Assembly (NCBI RefSeq): GCF_900109735.1
Contig: NZ_FOAS01000002.1
Location: 124,001 to 188,000, forward strand
DNA from: Atopomonas hussainii
GTDB taxonomy: Bacteria > Pseudomonadota > Gammaproteobacteria > Pseudomonadales > Pseudomonadaceae
Direction of reading: 5' to 3'
Length of the DNA stretch: 64,000 bases
The notes under the pieces were generated by a model that saw only the letters and a list, made by a program, of their open reading frames with translations, ran no database searches and was not told the DNA's origin. Of the stretch, positions 1-9,914 are shown one piece after another; the stretch's first letter is position 1; each line of letters starts with the position of its first letter. The translations under genes and the position numbers were made by a program.

Positions 1-1019
1 CACTGCGTTGGCGGCAGGCTGTTCACCGCTTTTTGTCCGGCGCCTTGGTACACGGCTTCGATGATGGCGTTTTTATTCACCGCCATATCCAGCGCTTGGC
101 GCACTTCCAGCTTATCCAGCGGCGCGTGGGTGACGTTGTAGGCGATGTAGCCCAAGTTAAAGCCCGCTTGTTCGATGACTTTTAAGTTCGGGTCGGCCTT
201 CATCGCCGCCAAATCGGCTGGGCGCGGGTTAAGAGTGGCCTGACACTCGCCAGTCTTGAGCTTCTGATAGCGCACCGAGGCATCGGTGTTAATGGCGAAG
301 ATCAGGTTATCCAGCTTCACCTCACCGGCTTGCCAGTAATCTTGGTTGCCCTTAAAGCGGATCTGCGCATCTTTTTGATAGCGGCCAAACACAAACGGGC
401 CGGTGCCGATCGGCTTGCTATTGATATCGCTGGCCTTACCGGCTTTGAGCAGCTGGTCTGCGTATTCGGCGCTGTGGATCGAGGCAAAGCTCATCGCGAG
501 GTTTTGGATAAAGGCCGCATCGACGGTGTTGAGGGTAAAGCGCACGGTCATGTCGTCGAGCTTTTCCAGCTTGGCGATGTTGGCGTCCATACCCATGTCG
601 GTGAAGTAGGGGAACTCGCTGGGATACGCCTTACGGAACGGATGCTCGGCGTTGAGCATGCGCTCGAAGGTGAACAACACGTCATCGGCATTAAAGGTGC
701 GGCTGGGTTTGAAGTACTCGGTGCTATGAAACTTCACCCCGGGGCGCAGGTGGAAGGTGTACACCAAACCGTCGTCGCTGATCTCCCATTTTTCCGCCAA
801 GCCCGGCTCTACGGCGGTGCCGCCACGCTCAAACTGGGTGAGGCGGTTAAACACGGTTTCCGCCGCGGCATCAAAGTCGGTGCCGGTGGTGTACTGGCCG
901 GGGTCGAAACCGGCGGGGCTGCCTTCCGAGCAGAAAATCATGTTGCCGGCCGTAGCAGCGCTGCTGGCGCCGGCTAAAGCAACCGCAAGAACCAGCGGGG
1001 AAAGTGCATTCCTACGCAT
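1..1019 (-). CDS. Dipeptide/oligopeptide ABC transporter substrate-binding protein (partial, DppA-like)
   Basis: Periplasmic receptor of the family 5 peptide-binding proteins, which deliver di- or oligopeptides to a Dpp/Opp ABC importer. The gene runs off the left edge, so only about the first 340 residues are present. The start is the ATG at 1019-1017, preceded by an AAGAGGAA ribosome site. Residues 1-25 form a Sec signal peptide (MRRN, hydrophobic stretch, then AATA-GN). Just after it comes FCSEGSPAGFDPGQYTTGT, the hallmark of DppA-type proteins, and later TFNADDVLFTFERM and NSKPIGTGPFVF, typical of the family. It is divergent from roxS; Pseudomonas aeruginosa also has dppA-type genes beside roxSR (from memory). 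A tandem ArgR-like operator lies upstream at 1145-1186. Substrate specificity cannot be read from the sequence. Confidence 0.9.
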   Translation of the reverse strand, partial: MRRNALSPLVLAVALAGASSAATAGNMIFCSEGSPAGFDPGQYTTGTDFDAAAETVFNRLTQFERGGTAVEPGLAEKWEISDDGLVYTFHLRPGVKFHSTEYFKPSRTFNADDVLFTFERMLNAEHPFRKAYPSEFPYFTDMGMDANIAKLEKLDDMTVRFTLNTVDAAFIQNLAMSFASIHSAEYADQLLKAGKASDINSKPIGTGPFVFGRYQKDAQIRFKGNQDYWQAGEVKLDNLIFAINTDASVRYQKLKTGECQATLNPRPADLAAMKADPNLKVIEQAGFNLGYIAYNVTHAPLDKLEVRQALDMAVNKNAIIEAVYQGAGQKAVNSLPPTQ

Positions 1020-1144
1020 GGGTATTCCTCTTGTTTTATTGGTTTGGGAATGTCTGGCGCATCAAAACCCTGCGATGCGCGTGGGCATAACTCACAGCAA
1101 TGCCCATACCGCTGGCAAGTGCTAAGCACAAAAACTAGCAGGGC

Positions 1145-1186
1145 TGTCGCATGTTGATTGGTGGATGTCGCATGGCGATAACGGCT
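1145..1186. promoter_or_regulatory. Putative ArgR operator, two direct half-sites
   Basis: TGTCGC occurs at 1145-1150 and again at 1166-1171, exactly 21 bp apart. The second copy is followed by N8 and AA. Pseudomonas ArgR is known to bind tandem half-sites of the form TGTCGC-N8-AA-N5, so both spacing and sequence fit. The site lies 126 bp upstream of the peptide-binding gene (minus strand) and about 110 bp upstream of the roxS start. I infer control of the peptide receptor; binding is not shown. Confidence 0.6.
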
Positions 1187-1293
1187 AGCTAAAAAGCTGG
1201 CCAGTGGCTGCTATTGGCGCTGTGCCAAATGAGTGCGCAGTGTGCGACCGATTGTCGCGGCGCTGGCTTAGCGTGCGTGGTTATACTGCGCGC

Positions 1294-2568
1294 ATGTCTA
1301 ATGCAGCGTTTCGCCCACCCATTTTGTTGCTCTCGGCCAGCCGGCAGAATTTGCTGCGCTTGGTGTGGCTGCGCCTGTCGGTGTGGTTGGCGCAGGTGTG
1401 TTCGGTGGCGGTGATCTGGTGGCAGGGCGATTTCGTTTTGCCCTATGCCGGCATCGCCGTGTGTTTAAGTGCCGCTGGCGCTTTGATCATGTTTACCGTA
1501 CTGCGTTTACGCGTGCGCTGGCCGGTGACTGATCTGGAATACGGCGTGCACCTCGCGCTGGATATTCTGCTGTTTACTGCGCTGCTGTATTTCTCCGGCG
1601 GCGCCACTAACCCGTTTGTGTCGTATTACCTGGTGCCGTTGGCCATTGCTGCCACCACAGTGCCGTGGCGGCAGAGCGTGATGCTCTCGGCGTTGGCGCT
1701 CAGCGGTTACTCGCTGCTGCTGCTGTTTTATCGGCCCATTCATGCGCAAACCATCGCCGCGCGCGAGCTGCTGGTGAGCACGCATTTATTCGGCATGTGG
1801 CTGAGCTTGGCGATGGCGGCCGGCTTGCTGACCTTATTCGTGGCGCCGATGGCCGCCTCTTTGCGCCGCCAGTTGCGCCAGCAGGCCGAGCGCCGCGAAT
1901 TATCGCTGCGCGATGAACAGCTGCTGGCCGTGGCCACCCAAGCCGCCGGTGCGGCGCATGAGCTAGGCACGCCGCTGTCGACTATGAGCGTGCTGCTGAA
2001 AGAGTTGCGCCAAGACCACAAAGACAACCCCGCCCTGCAAGGCGACCTCGCCTTGCTGCAAGCGCAAGTGGCGCAGTGCAAGCACAGCCTACAAACCTTA
2101 GTGCGCAGTGCCGAGCGCGAGCGTCAGCACAGCGCGCCCAGCTTAGATGCCCACGCGTGGTTGGTGCAGGTGTTGGAGCGCTTTAGCTTGATGCGCCCGG
2201 AAGCCAGCTGGCGCTTGCAGGTGCAAGCCGGCGAGGTGCCGGTGCTTAGCGTGCCGGCGGATTTATCCCAAGCGCTGCTTAACCTGCTGAACAACGCCGC
2301 TGACGCCTGCGCTGACAACCTGCGCCTTGAGCTGAGCTGGGATAGCCGCGAAGTGTGCCTGCGCATTCGCGACCACGGCCCCGGCCTGCCGATGGGCATG
2401 GCCGAGCAACTCGGCACGCCGTTTTTAACCACCAAAGGAGGCGGCTTGGGCTTGGGCTTGTTCTTAAGCCAAGCCAGCGTCAACCGTGCCGGTGGGCGCG
2501 TGACTTTGTATAACCATGAAGAGGGCGGCACCGTCAGCGAGCTGGTGTTGCCGCGTAAAGGAATCTGA
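1294..2568 (+). CDS. roxS: Redox-sensing sensor histidine kinase RoxS (RegB/PrrB family)
   Basis: Membrane histidine kinase of the RegB/PrrB/RoxS family, which responds to respiratory redox state and phosphorylates the partner regulator encoded next. It has 424 residues. The N-terminal third carries several membrane helices (roughly residues 20-190) and the sequence GGATNPFVSYYLVPLAIAA, which matches the GGxxNPF quinone-binding motif of RegB. The phosphoacceptor region is AAGAAHELGTPLSTMSVLL, followed by a HATPase domain with NLLNNAADAC (N box), DHGPGLP and GGGLGLGLFLS (G boxes). I chose the ATG at 1294 because family members begin just before the SASRQNLLRL segment. An upstream in-frame start at 1204 would add 30 residues with no family resemblance. 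TATACT lies only 7 bp before this ATG, so a very short leader is possible. Its stop is one base from the roxR start. Confidence 0.92.
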   Translation: MSNAAFRPPILLLSASRQNLLRLVWLRLSVWLAQVCSVAVIWWQGDFVLPYAGIAVCLSAAGALIMFTVLRLRVRWPVTDLEYGVHLALDILLFTALLYFSGGATNPFVSYYLVPLAIAATTVPWRQSVMLSALALSGYSLLLLFYRPIHAQTIAARELLVSTHLFGMWLSLAMAAGLLTLFVAPMAASLRRQLRQQAERRELSLRDEQLLAVATQAAGAAHELGTPLSTMSVLLKELRQDHKDNPALQGDLALLQAQVAQCKHSLQTLVRSAERERQHSAPSLDAHAWLVQVLERFSLMRPEASWRLQVQAGEVPVLSVPADLSQALLNLLNNAADACADNLRLELSWDSREVCLRIRDHGPGLPMGMAEQLGTPFLTTKGGGLGLGLFLSQASVNRAGGRVTLYNHEEGGTVSELVLPRKGI

Positions 2569-2569
2569 C

Positions 2570-3136
2570 ATGGCTGATTTAGACGAATTACTCGAAGGCA
2601 ACGACAGCCCGCCGCACATCTTGCTGGTGGATGACGATGAGACTTTCTCCCATGTGCTGGGCCGCGCCCTAAGCCGTCGTGGTTTGCGCGTGACCACCGC
2701 CGCCGACGCCGAACAAGCCCTAGCCAAAGCCCGCGCCGATGCGCCGGATTTTGCCGTGCTGGATTTAAAAATGCCCGGTGACTCGGGGCTGGTCTTGCTG
2801 CCGCAATTGCTCGAGGTGGTGCCAGAGGTGCGCGTGGTGATTCTCACCGGCTATTCGAGCATCACCACCGCGGTAGAGGCGATTAAACGCGGCGCCTGCA
2901 ACTATTTATGTAAGCCCGCCGATGCCGACGACGTGCTCACCGCCTTGCTCTGCGATGACGCCGACCCCGATGCCTTGGTGCCGGATAACCCCATCTCGGT
3001 CGATCGCCTGCAGTGGGAGCATATCCAGCGTGTGCTGGCCGAGCACGAGGGCAATATTTCTGCCACCGCCCGCGCCTTAGGCATGCACCGGCGTACCTTG
3101 CAGCGCAAATTGCAGAAGCGCCCAGTGCGCCGCTAA
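2570..3136 (+). CDS. roxR: Response regulator RoxR (RegA/PrrA family)
   Basis: DNA-binding partner of RoxS; in pseudomonads this system controls terminal oxidases and other respiratory genes. The protein has 188 residues. An N-terminal receiver has the acidic pocket ILLVDDDETF, the phosphoacceptor Asp65 in FAVLDLKMPG, and the conserved Lys in NYLCKPADADD. The C-terminus is a Fis-type helix-turn-helix (GNISATARALGMHRRTLQRK) nearly invariant in the RegA family. The start is the ATG at 2570, one base after the roxS stop, with AAAGGAAT as ribosome site inside roxS, so the two are clearly cotranscribed and coupled. Length is usual for the family. Confidence 0.93.
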   Translation: MADLDELLEGNDSPPHILLVDDDETFSHVLGRALSRRGLRVTTAADAEQALAKARADAPDFAVLDLKMPGDSGLVLLPQLLEVVPEVRVVILTGYSSITTAVEAIKRGACNYLCKPADADDVLTALLCDDADPDALVPDNPISVDRLQWEHIQRVLAEHEGNISATARALGMHRRTLQRKLQKRPVRR

Positions 3137-3269
3137 GGCATTGCTTGAAGGGCTGCATCGCGCCAATCCTTTTCTGTAAGGCATGGCGCGAAAACCGCGA
3201 ACCCTCAATTTTTTCGCTAAGCTGCGGATATCCGTCTATTAAGCCAGTTGTCTGTAACGGGAATCCGCC

Positions 3270-4265
3270 ATGCTTTATACCTCCTCCACGCAAGCACAGC
3301 GCCTTTGGGCTTTAGCACACGGCGTTGCCTTGGCCGTTGTGTTGGGTGTGCTGTATCAACAGCAGCTGCTGCAATCGGTGTGGAGTGTGCTGTCGCTGTG
3401 GGTACTGGCCTGGCTGCCGTGGTTGTGGAAGCTCTCGCCGGTGGAGATGCGCTTGCCGCCGCACCCGCTGGATGCACAGGTGATCGAAGAGCACGCCGCC
3501 CTGCGCGAGCAAGTCGAGCAGCAGCAAGCGCGCGAGGCCGCTGAGTTGCAGCGCGAAAGCCAAGAGCGCGAATTACTGCGCGGCACCCTGCATGCGCAAA
3601 TCGAACAAGTCCAAGCCGCGCAAGATATTGGCGAGCAGCTGCGTGGCCTGTTGGCCGAGAGCCTGCCGCAAGCGCAAGCCTTAGTGGCTCAGTTAGAAAA
3701 CTGGCAGCAAGCCAGCGAGCGTGCGCGAACCGCCTTGCAACAGGCCGACGAACAACTTGGCGGCATGACCGAGCAAAGCGAGCAAAGTCTTAAGTTAATC
3801 GCCCAGCTCAACCAAACCAGCGAGCAAATTCAGGGCGTGGCGCAAACCATCGACAGCATTGCCAACCAAACCAACCTGCTGGCGCTGAATGCTGCTATCG
3901 AAGCCGCCCGCGCTGGCGACACCGGGCGTGGCTTTGCCGTGGTGGCCGATGAAGTACGTAACTTGGCCGGGCGTACCTCTGCCGCCACCAACGAAGTGGG
4001 CGGCATGGTCGAAGCCATCCGCGAGCAAGCGCAAGGCGTATTGGCGCAAATCGAAACACAAAATGCCCGTGGCCAGCAGGGCATGCAGCATTTAGACGAA
4101 TGCGGGGTAATGCTCAGCGCGCTCAATCAGCACAACCAAAGTCTTGGCGAAGGCCTAAGTCAGCTGCAACAACAGCTGGAGTGCTTAATTCCCGGTACAG
4201 AAAACTTAAGTGCCTGTTTGGCCAATGTGCCCGATGAGTTGCACAACGGCGTGGAACGCCTCTAG
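3270..4265 (+). CDS. Short methyl-accepting chemotaxis protein without periplasmic sensor
   Basis: Chemotaxis-type signal transducer of 331 residues. Residues 10-55 form two closely spaced membrane helices with almost no loop, so there is no periplasmic ligand domain. Residues 75-120 are a Gln/Glu-rich coiled coil. The signalling hairpin centres on [20 protein letters not shown] and [19 protein letters not shown], the signature that contacts CheA and CheW. No HAMP domain is visible. The C-terminal half of the signalling domain is short, since the protein ends about 100 residues after the hairpin tip. No CheR/CheB tether pentapeptide is seen at the end. It lies alone, 133 bp after roxR, with a terminator downstream. 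It may respond to membrane or cytoplasmic state rather than to an external ligand (inference). Confidence 0.85.
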   Translation: MLYTSSTQAQRLWALAHGVALAVVLGVLYQQQLLQSVWSVLSLWVLAWLPWLWKLSPVEMRLPPHPLDAQVIEEHAALREQVEQQQAREAAELQRESQERELLRGTLHAQIEQVQAAQDIGEQLRGLLAESLPQAQALVAQLENWQQASERARTALQQADEQLGGMTEQSEQSLKLIAQLNQTSEQIQGVAQTIDSIANQTNLLALNAAIEAARAGDTGRGFAVVADEVRNLAGRTSAATNEVGGMVEAIREQAQGVLAQIETQNARGQQGMQHLDECGVMLSALNQHNQSLGEGLSQLQQQLECLIPGTENLSACLANVPDELHNGVERL

Positions 4266-4387
4266 CGACGTCTACGACCAAGGTGCAATAGCCCACGTTG
4301 ACGGGGCTGCGGCACACTGTACGCATCTTATGGCTTGGCCGTGAGATGCAAGCGTTTCTGTCCATTCCCTGGAATGACCTTTGAGGC

Positions 4388-4418
4388 AGGCGATACCCAC
4401 GTGTCGCCTTTTTTTTTG
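4388..4418 (+). terminator. Rho-independent terminator after the chemotaxis gene
   Basis: AGGCGATAC (4388-4396) pairs with GTGTCGCCT (4401-4409), one G-U pair, loop CCAC, followed by an uninterrupted run of Ts to 4418. This is a textbook intrinsic terminator. Confidence 0.88.
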
Positions 4419-4474
4419 TGTCGGTGATTCCCTGCTATACCCAATAATGCTGGGTGAGTGGCTGGAGAACCGCT

Positions 4475-5257
4475 ATGCGCATGTCTTGGCTGGGTTGGGT
4501 CAGCTTTGTGCTGGTGATGCCGGGGTACGCCGAGCAGCAAACGGTGACCATCAGTACTGGGGAGTTTCCGCCGTTTACCTCGGCAGATCTGCCTCACGGC
4601 GGGGTGGTTAATCAACTGGTGCAAGAGGCCTTCGCGGCACAAGGCTATTGGGTCGCGTTCCATTACTTACCCTGGCAGCGCGCCAAGCGCGAGGCACGTG
4701 CCGGGCGTCTCCAGGCGTCATCGTATTGGCAATGCAATGCAGAGAATGAGAAAGACTTTCTCTGCAGCTCGGCGCTTAAGCATGAGCAGTACGTGTTCTT
4801 CTACCATAAGTCCAAGCCCTTGCCCGATTGGCAAAACTTCGCCGATTTGCGCCCCTATCGCTTAGGGGCCACGGCGGGTTACTCCTACTCGCACGAATTT
4901 TGGTTGGCCGCAGAAACCGGGTTGCTGCAAGTCGAGCTGGTGCAGGAGGATGAGCAGAACATCGCCAAGTTGTTGCGTGGGCGTATCGATGGCCTGTTGC
5001 TCGACCCTATGGTGGCCTACGACATCTTGGCGCGGCGCTTTGCCCCGGGCACCGCGCACCTGCTGGAGTATCACCCCAAGCCCGTGGTGGAGATGACCGG
5101 GCATCTGCTGATCTCGCGCAAAGTCCACAATGCACAAGAGTTGTTGGGCGCGTTTGAAGCGGGGCTGAGCACACTCAAGGCCAATGGCCGCTTCGAAGAG
5201 CTGTGGGACGCCATGCTGCAGCCGCAGGATGCTCCTGCCGGCAACGGCGCGCCGTAA
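4475..5257 (+). CDS. Periplasmic family 3 solute-binding protein
   Basis: Small secreted protein of 260 residues in the amino-acid-type (family 3) periplasmic binding fold. The signal peptide is MRMSWLGWVSFVLVMPGYA, cleaved before EQQ. Mature residues begin with VTISTGEFPPFTSADLPHGG, where family 3 proteins contact ligand, and continue with FHYLPWQRAKREA, a feature of the orphan transporter-substrate-binding-domain proteins common in Pseudomonas. The start at 4475 is supported by GGAG 7 bp upstream; an in-frame GTG at 4454 would spoil the signal peptide. No permease or ATPase gene is adjacent, so it may work with a distant transporter or act only as a sensor. The ligand is unknown. Confidence 0.8.
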   Translation: MRMSWLGWVSFVLVMPGYAEQQTVTISTGEFPPFTSADLPHGGVVNQLVQEAFAAQGYWVAFHYLPWQRAKREARAGRLQASSYWQCNAENEKDFLCSSALKHEQYVFFYHKSKPLPDWQNFADLRPYRLGATAGYSYSHEFWLAAETGLLQVELVQEDEQNIAKLLRGRIDGLLLDPMVAYDILARRFAPGTAHLLEYHPKPVVEMTGHLLISRKVHNAQELLGAFEAGLSTLKANGRFEELWDAMLQPQDAPAGNGAP

Positions 5258-5377
5258 CCTGCGCACATTAAGCCCCCGCCAACGCTGCCCCTGTGCGACC
5301 AACGTCCAATGGTCGGCAGGGTGGTGGCGTATGACACTTTTTGCCATGCACAACAAGAACTCCCGACGAGGTGTGAC

Positions 5378-7333
<1,956 letters not shown>

Positions 7334-7353
7334 CGCGCTTGTTAGCCAAACAA

Positions 7354-7385
7354 AAGCCCCGCTGAGCCTGTGCTTGGCGGGGCTT
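7354..7385 (+). terminator. Stem-loop terminator after acsA
   Basis: AAGCCCCGC (7354-7362) pairs perfectly with GCGGGGCTT (7377-7385) across a 14-base loop. The stem itself is strong, but only a weak T-rich tail follows, so termination may be partial. Confidence 0.65.
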
Positions 7386-7476
7386 GTGTGCTGTGTAACT
7401 TGGTAACAAATCGCTACGCATCTGCGTTAGGGGTGTCAACCGACAAAGTTGGCAATTTTGTTGCCAGTTATATACA

Positions 7477-7519
7477 TGTCGCTTTGACGAAACTCGCTTT
7501 ACTGGCGCATCGCTAAAAT
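7477..7519 (+). promoter_or_regulatory. Putative ArgR half-site and promoter region of aotJ
   Basis: TGTCGC at 7477-7482 is followed by N8 and AA at 7491-7492, a full match to the Pseudomonas ArgR half-site. Downstream, TAAAAT at 7514-7519 could be a -10 element. The half-site ends where the -35 would be, and no good -35 is seen, as expected for an activator-dependent promoter. No clear second half-site 21 bp away was found; a related TGGCGC-N8-AA begins at 7503. Confidence 0.5.
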
Positions 7520-7623
7520 GCCTCGCAACGATCATCAGGTGCTAAGCCTGAGATTTCAGTCGCGGCCGTACGTGGACGGTCGATTGGCTCCTGATTGATA
7601 AAAAAACTCAAAGGAGAGTTGCG

Positions 7624-8400
7624 ATGAAAAAGTTAATGCTGCTGGGTGCGATGGCCCTGTCTGCGGTTGTTGCTATGCCGGCCATGGCGGAAAAGCCGCT
7701 GCGCATCGGTATTGAAGCGGCGTACCCGCCCTTCGCCTTCAAAACCCCCGAAGGCACCATCAGCGGTTTTGACTACGACATCGGCAACGCTCTGTGCGCC
7801 GAGATGAAAGTTGAGTGTAAGTGGGTTGAGCAAGAGTTCGACGGCCTGATTCCTGCCCTTAAAGTGCGTAAGTTCGACGCTGTGCTGTCGTCGATGAGCA
7901 TCACCCCGGAGCGTTTGAAGTCAGTGGACTTCACCAACAAGTACTACCACACCCCCGCTAAGCTGGCGATGGCTGAAGGCGCAGCGGTTAACGACCCGGC
8001 TGCCGACCTTAAAGGCAAGAAAATCGGCGTGCAGCGCGGCTCGATCTACGACCGTTACGCCACCGACAAATTCATCCCGGCCGGCGTTGAAGTGGTGCGC
8101 TACAGCACCCAGAACGAAATCTTCCTCGACATGACCGCCAAGCGTTTGGACGGCACCTTGGCTGACTCGGTGAACATCGACGACGGCTTCCTGAAGACCG
8201 ACGCCGGTAAAGGTTTTGCCTTCGCCGGCCCGGACTTCACCGAAGTGGCGTACTTCGGCAACGGTGCTGGTATCGCCGTGCGTAAAGGCGATGCCGAGCT
8301 GGCTGGCAAGATCAACAAGGCCATCGCCGCTATCCGCGCCAACGGCAAGTACCAAGAAGTGCAAAACAAGTACTTCAACTTCAACGTCTACGGCGAATAA
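7624..8400 (+). CDS. aotJ: Arginine/ornithine ABC transporter periplasmic binding protein AotJ
   Basis: Periplasmic receptor that captures basic amino acids for the AotQMP importer. It has 258 residues, starting at an ATG preceded by AAAGGAGAG. The signal peptide is [20 protein letters not shown], cleaved after AMA. Mature residues [28 protein letters not shown] and [20 protein letters not shown] are characteristic of the HisJ/ArgT/AotJ subgroup, including the ligand-contacting segments. It is the first gene of aotJQMOP-argR. A perfect stem-loop directly after it probably keeps its expression above that of the membrane subunits. Confidence 0.95.
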   Translation: MKKLMLLGAMALSAVVAMPAMAEKPLRIGIEAAYPPFAFKTPEGTISGFDYDIGNALCAEMKVECKWVEQEFDGLIPALKVRKFDAVLSSMSITPERLKSVDFTNKYYHTPAKLAMAEGAAVNDPAADLKGKKIGVQRGSIYDRYATDKFIPAGVEVVRYSTQNEIFLDMTAKRLDGTLADSVNIDDGFLKTDAGKGFAFAGPDFTEVAYFGNGAGIAVRKGDAELAGKINKAIAAIRANGKYQEVQNKYFNFNVYGE

Positions 8401-8414
8401 ACCCGCTGTCTGAT

Positions 8415-8436
8415 GCCGGGCGCTTAAGCGCCCGGC
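8415..8436 (+). terminator. Perfect intercistronic stem-loop between aotJ and aotQ
   Basis: GCCGGGCGCTT is followed directly by its reverse complement, giving a 22-base perfect palindrome 14 bases after the aotJ stop. It lacks a T tract. It probably acts as an mRNA stabiliser or attenuator that raises the binding protein over the permeases, a pattern known from other binding-protein operons. Confidence 0.65.
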
Positions 8437-8527
8437 GTCCCTTCGATTGTTGTCGGTCTGCGCAAGGTGTTAGCGGCCTCGCTACGCTTGTGTGGTGATT
8501 TCCGACCCTCCCTAAGAGGTGCACTCC

Positions 8528-9217
8528 ATGCTGCATGGTTATGGCGCAAGCCTGCTTGATGGCGCTTGGCTCACCCTGCAATTGGCCTTGTCATCAATTG
8601 CCTTGGCTGTTGTGTTGGGTTTGATTGGCGCGGCTTTCCGTCTGTCGCCGGTGAAATGGATTGCGTTTTTAGGCGAGGTGTACGCCACCGTGGTGCGCGG
8701 CATCCCGGATTTAGTGCTGATTCTGCTGTTGTTCTACGGCGGCCAGCAGGTGGTCAACCAAGTCGCCCCGTTGGTGGGCTATGACGACTACATCGACCTC
8801 AACCCGTTTATCTCTGGCGTCGGCACCTTAGGTTTTATCTTTGGTGCGTACCTGTCGGAAACCTTCCGCGGCGCCTTTATGGCCATCCCCAAAGGGCAGG
8901 CCGAAGCCGGCGTGGCCTATGGCTTAAGCAGCATGCAGGTGTTTTTCCGCATTCTGGTGCCGCAGATGATCCGCTTCGCCATTCCCGGTTTTACCAACAA
9001 CTGGTTGGTACTCACCAAGGCCACCGCGCTGGTGTCGGTGGTGGGCTTGCAGGATGTGATGTTTAAGGCCAAGCAGGCGGCCGATGCCCTGCGTGAGCCG
9101 TTTACTTTTTATTTGGCTGTGGCGGCGGCCTATCTGGTGCTCACCAGTGTGTCGCTATTGGCCCTGCGTTATCTGGAAAAACGCTACAGCGCTGGCGTTA
9201 AGGCGGCCGAACTATGA
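8528..9217 (+). CDS. aotQ: Arginine/ornithine ABC transporter permease AotQ
   Basis: Inner-membrane subunit of the HisQ/ArtQ type that pairs with AotM to form the translocation pore. It has 229 residues and about five membrane helices, beginning LLDGAWLTLQLALSSIALAV. The coupling-loop (EAA) motif is seen at GQAEAGVAYGLSSMQVFFRI, where the ATPase docks. The start ATG at 8528 has AAGAGG 8 bp upstream; an in-frame GTG at 8519 overlaps that site. Its stop overlaps the aotM start in ATGA, so translation is coupled. Confidence 0.93.
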   Translation: MLHGYGASLLDGAWLTLQLALSSIALAVVLGLIGAAFRLSPVKWIAFLGEVYATVVRGIPDLVLILLLFYGGQQVVNQVAPLVGYDDYIDLNPFISGVGTLGFIFGAYLSETFRGAFMAIPKGQAEAGVAYGLSSMQVFFRILVPQMIRFAIPGFTNNWLVLTKATALVSVVGLQDVMFKAKQAADALREPFTFYLAVAAAYLVLTSVSLLALRYLEKRYSAGVKAAEL

Positions 9218-9912
9218 TGCTCGACTTCGACGTAATCTGGGCCAGCCTGCCGCTGTTCTTCAGTGGGCTTAAAGTCACCCTTGAACTGCTGCTGATCGCT
9301 TTGGGCGTGGGCCTGCTGCTGGCCGTGCCGCTGGCTTTGATGCGGGTATCGAAGAACCCGCTGATCAACTTCCCAGCATGGCTGTACACCTATGTGATTC
9401 GCGGCACGCCGATGCTGGTGCAGCTGTTTTTGATCTACTACGGCTTGGGTCAGTTTGAAGCCGTGCGCGAAAGCTGGGCGTGGCCTTGGCTGTCGCAGGC
9501 CAGCTTCTGTGCTTGGTTAGCCTTTGCAATTAACACCAGTGCCTACACCGCCGAGATTCTTGCTGGCAGCTTGAAGGCCACCCCCGGCGGCGAAATTGAA
9601 GCGGCCAAAGCCATCGGCATGCCGCGCCTGATGATGTACCGCCGCATTGTGCTGCCCTCGGCGCTGCGCCGTGCGCTGCCGCAGTACAGCAACGAAGTGA
9701 TCATGATGCTGCACACCACCTCGCTGGCTTCGCTGGTGACCTTAGTGGATATCACCGGCGCGGCGCGCACGGTGAACTCGCAGTACTACATGCCGTTTGA
9801 GGCGTTTATTACTGCAGCGGTGTTCTACCTGTGTTTGACCTTCTGTTTGGTGCGCTTGTTTAAGCACTTAGAAGGCCGCTACTTAGCCTACTTGGCGCCG
9901 CGCAAGGCCTAA
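9214..9912 (+). CDS. aotM: Arginine/ornithine ABC transporter permease AotM
   Basis: Second inner-membrane subunit (HisM/ArtM type) of the importer, 232 residues. It has hydrophobic helices from LPLFFSGLKVTLELLLIALG onward, the family segment YTYVIRGTPMLVQLFLIYYG, and the ATPase-docking motif GGEIEAAKAIGMPRLMMYRR. The ATG overlaps the aotQ stop by four bases, and another ATG follows directly at 9217. The next gene begins 2 bases after its stop. Confidence 0.93.
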   Translation: MMLDFDVIWASLPLFFSGLKVTLELLLIALGVGLLLAVPLALMRVSKNPLINFPAWLYTYVIRGTPMLVQLFLIYYGLGQFEAVRESWAWPWLSQASFCAWLAFAINTSAYTAEILAGSLKATPGGEIEAAKAIGMPRLMMYRRIVLPSALRRALPQYSNEVIMMLHTTSLASLVTLVDITGAARTVNSQYYMPFEAFITAAVFYLCLTFCLVRLFKHLEGRYLAYLAPRKA

Positions 9913-9914
9913 CC

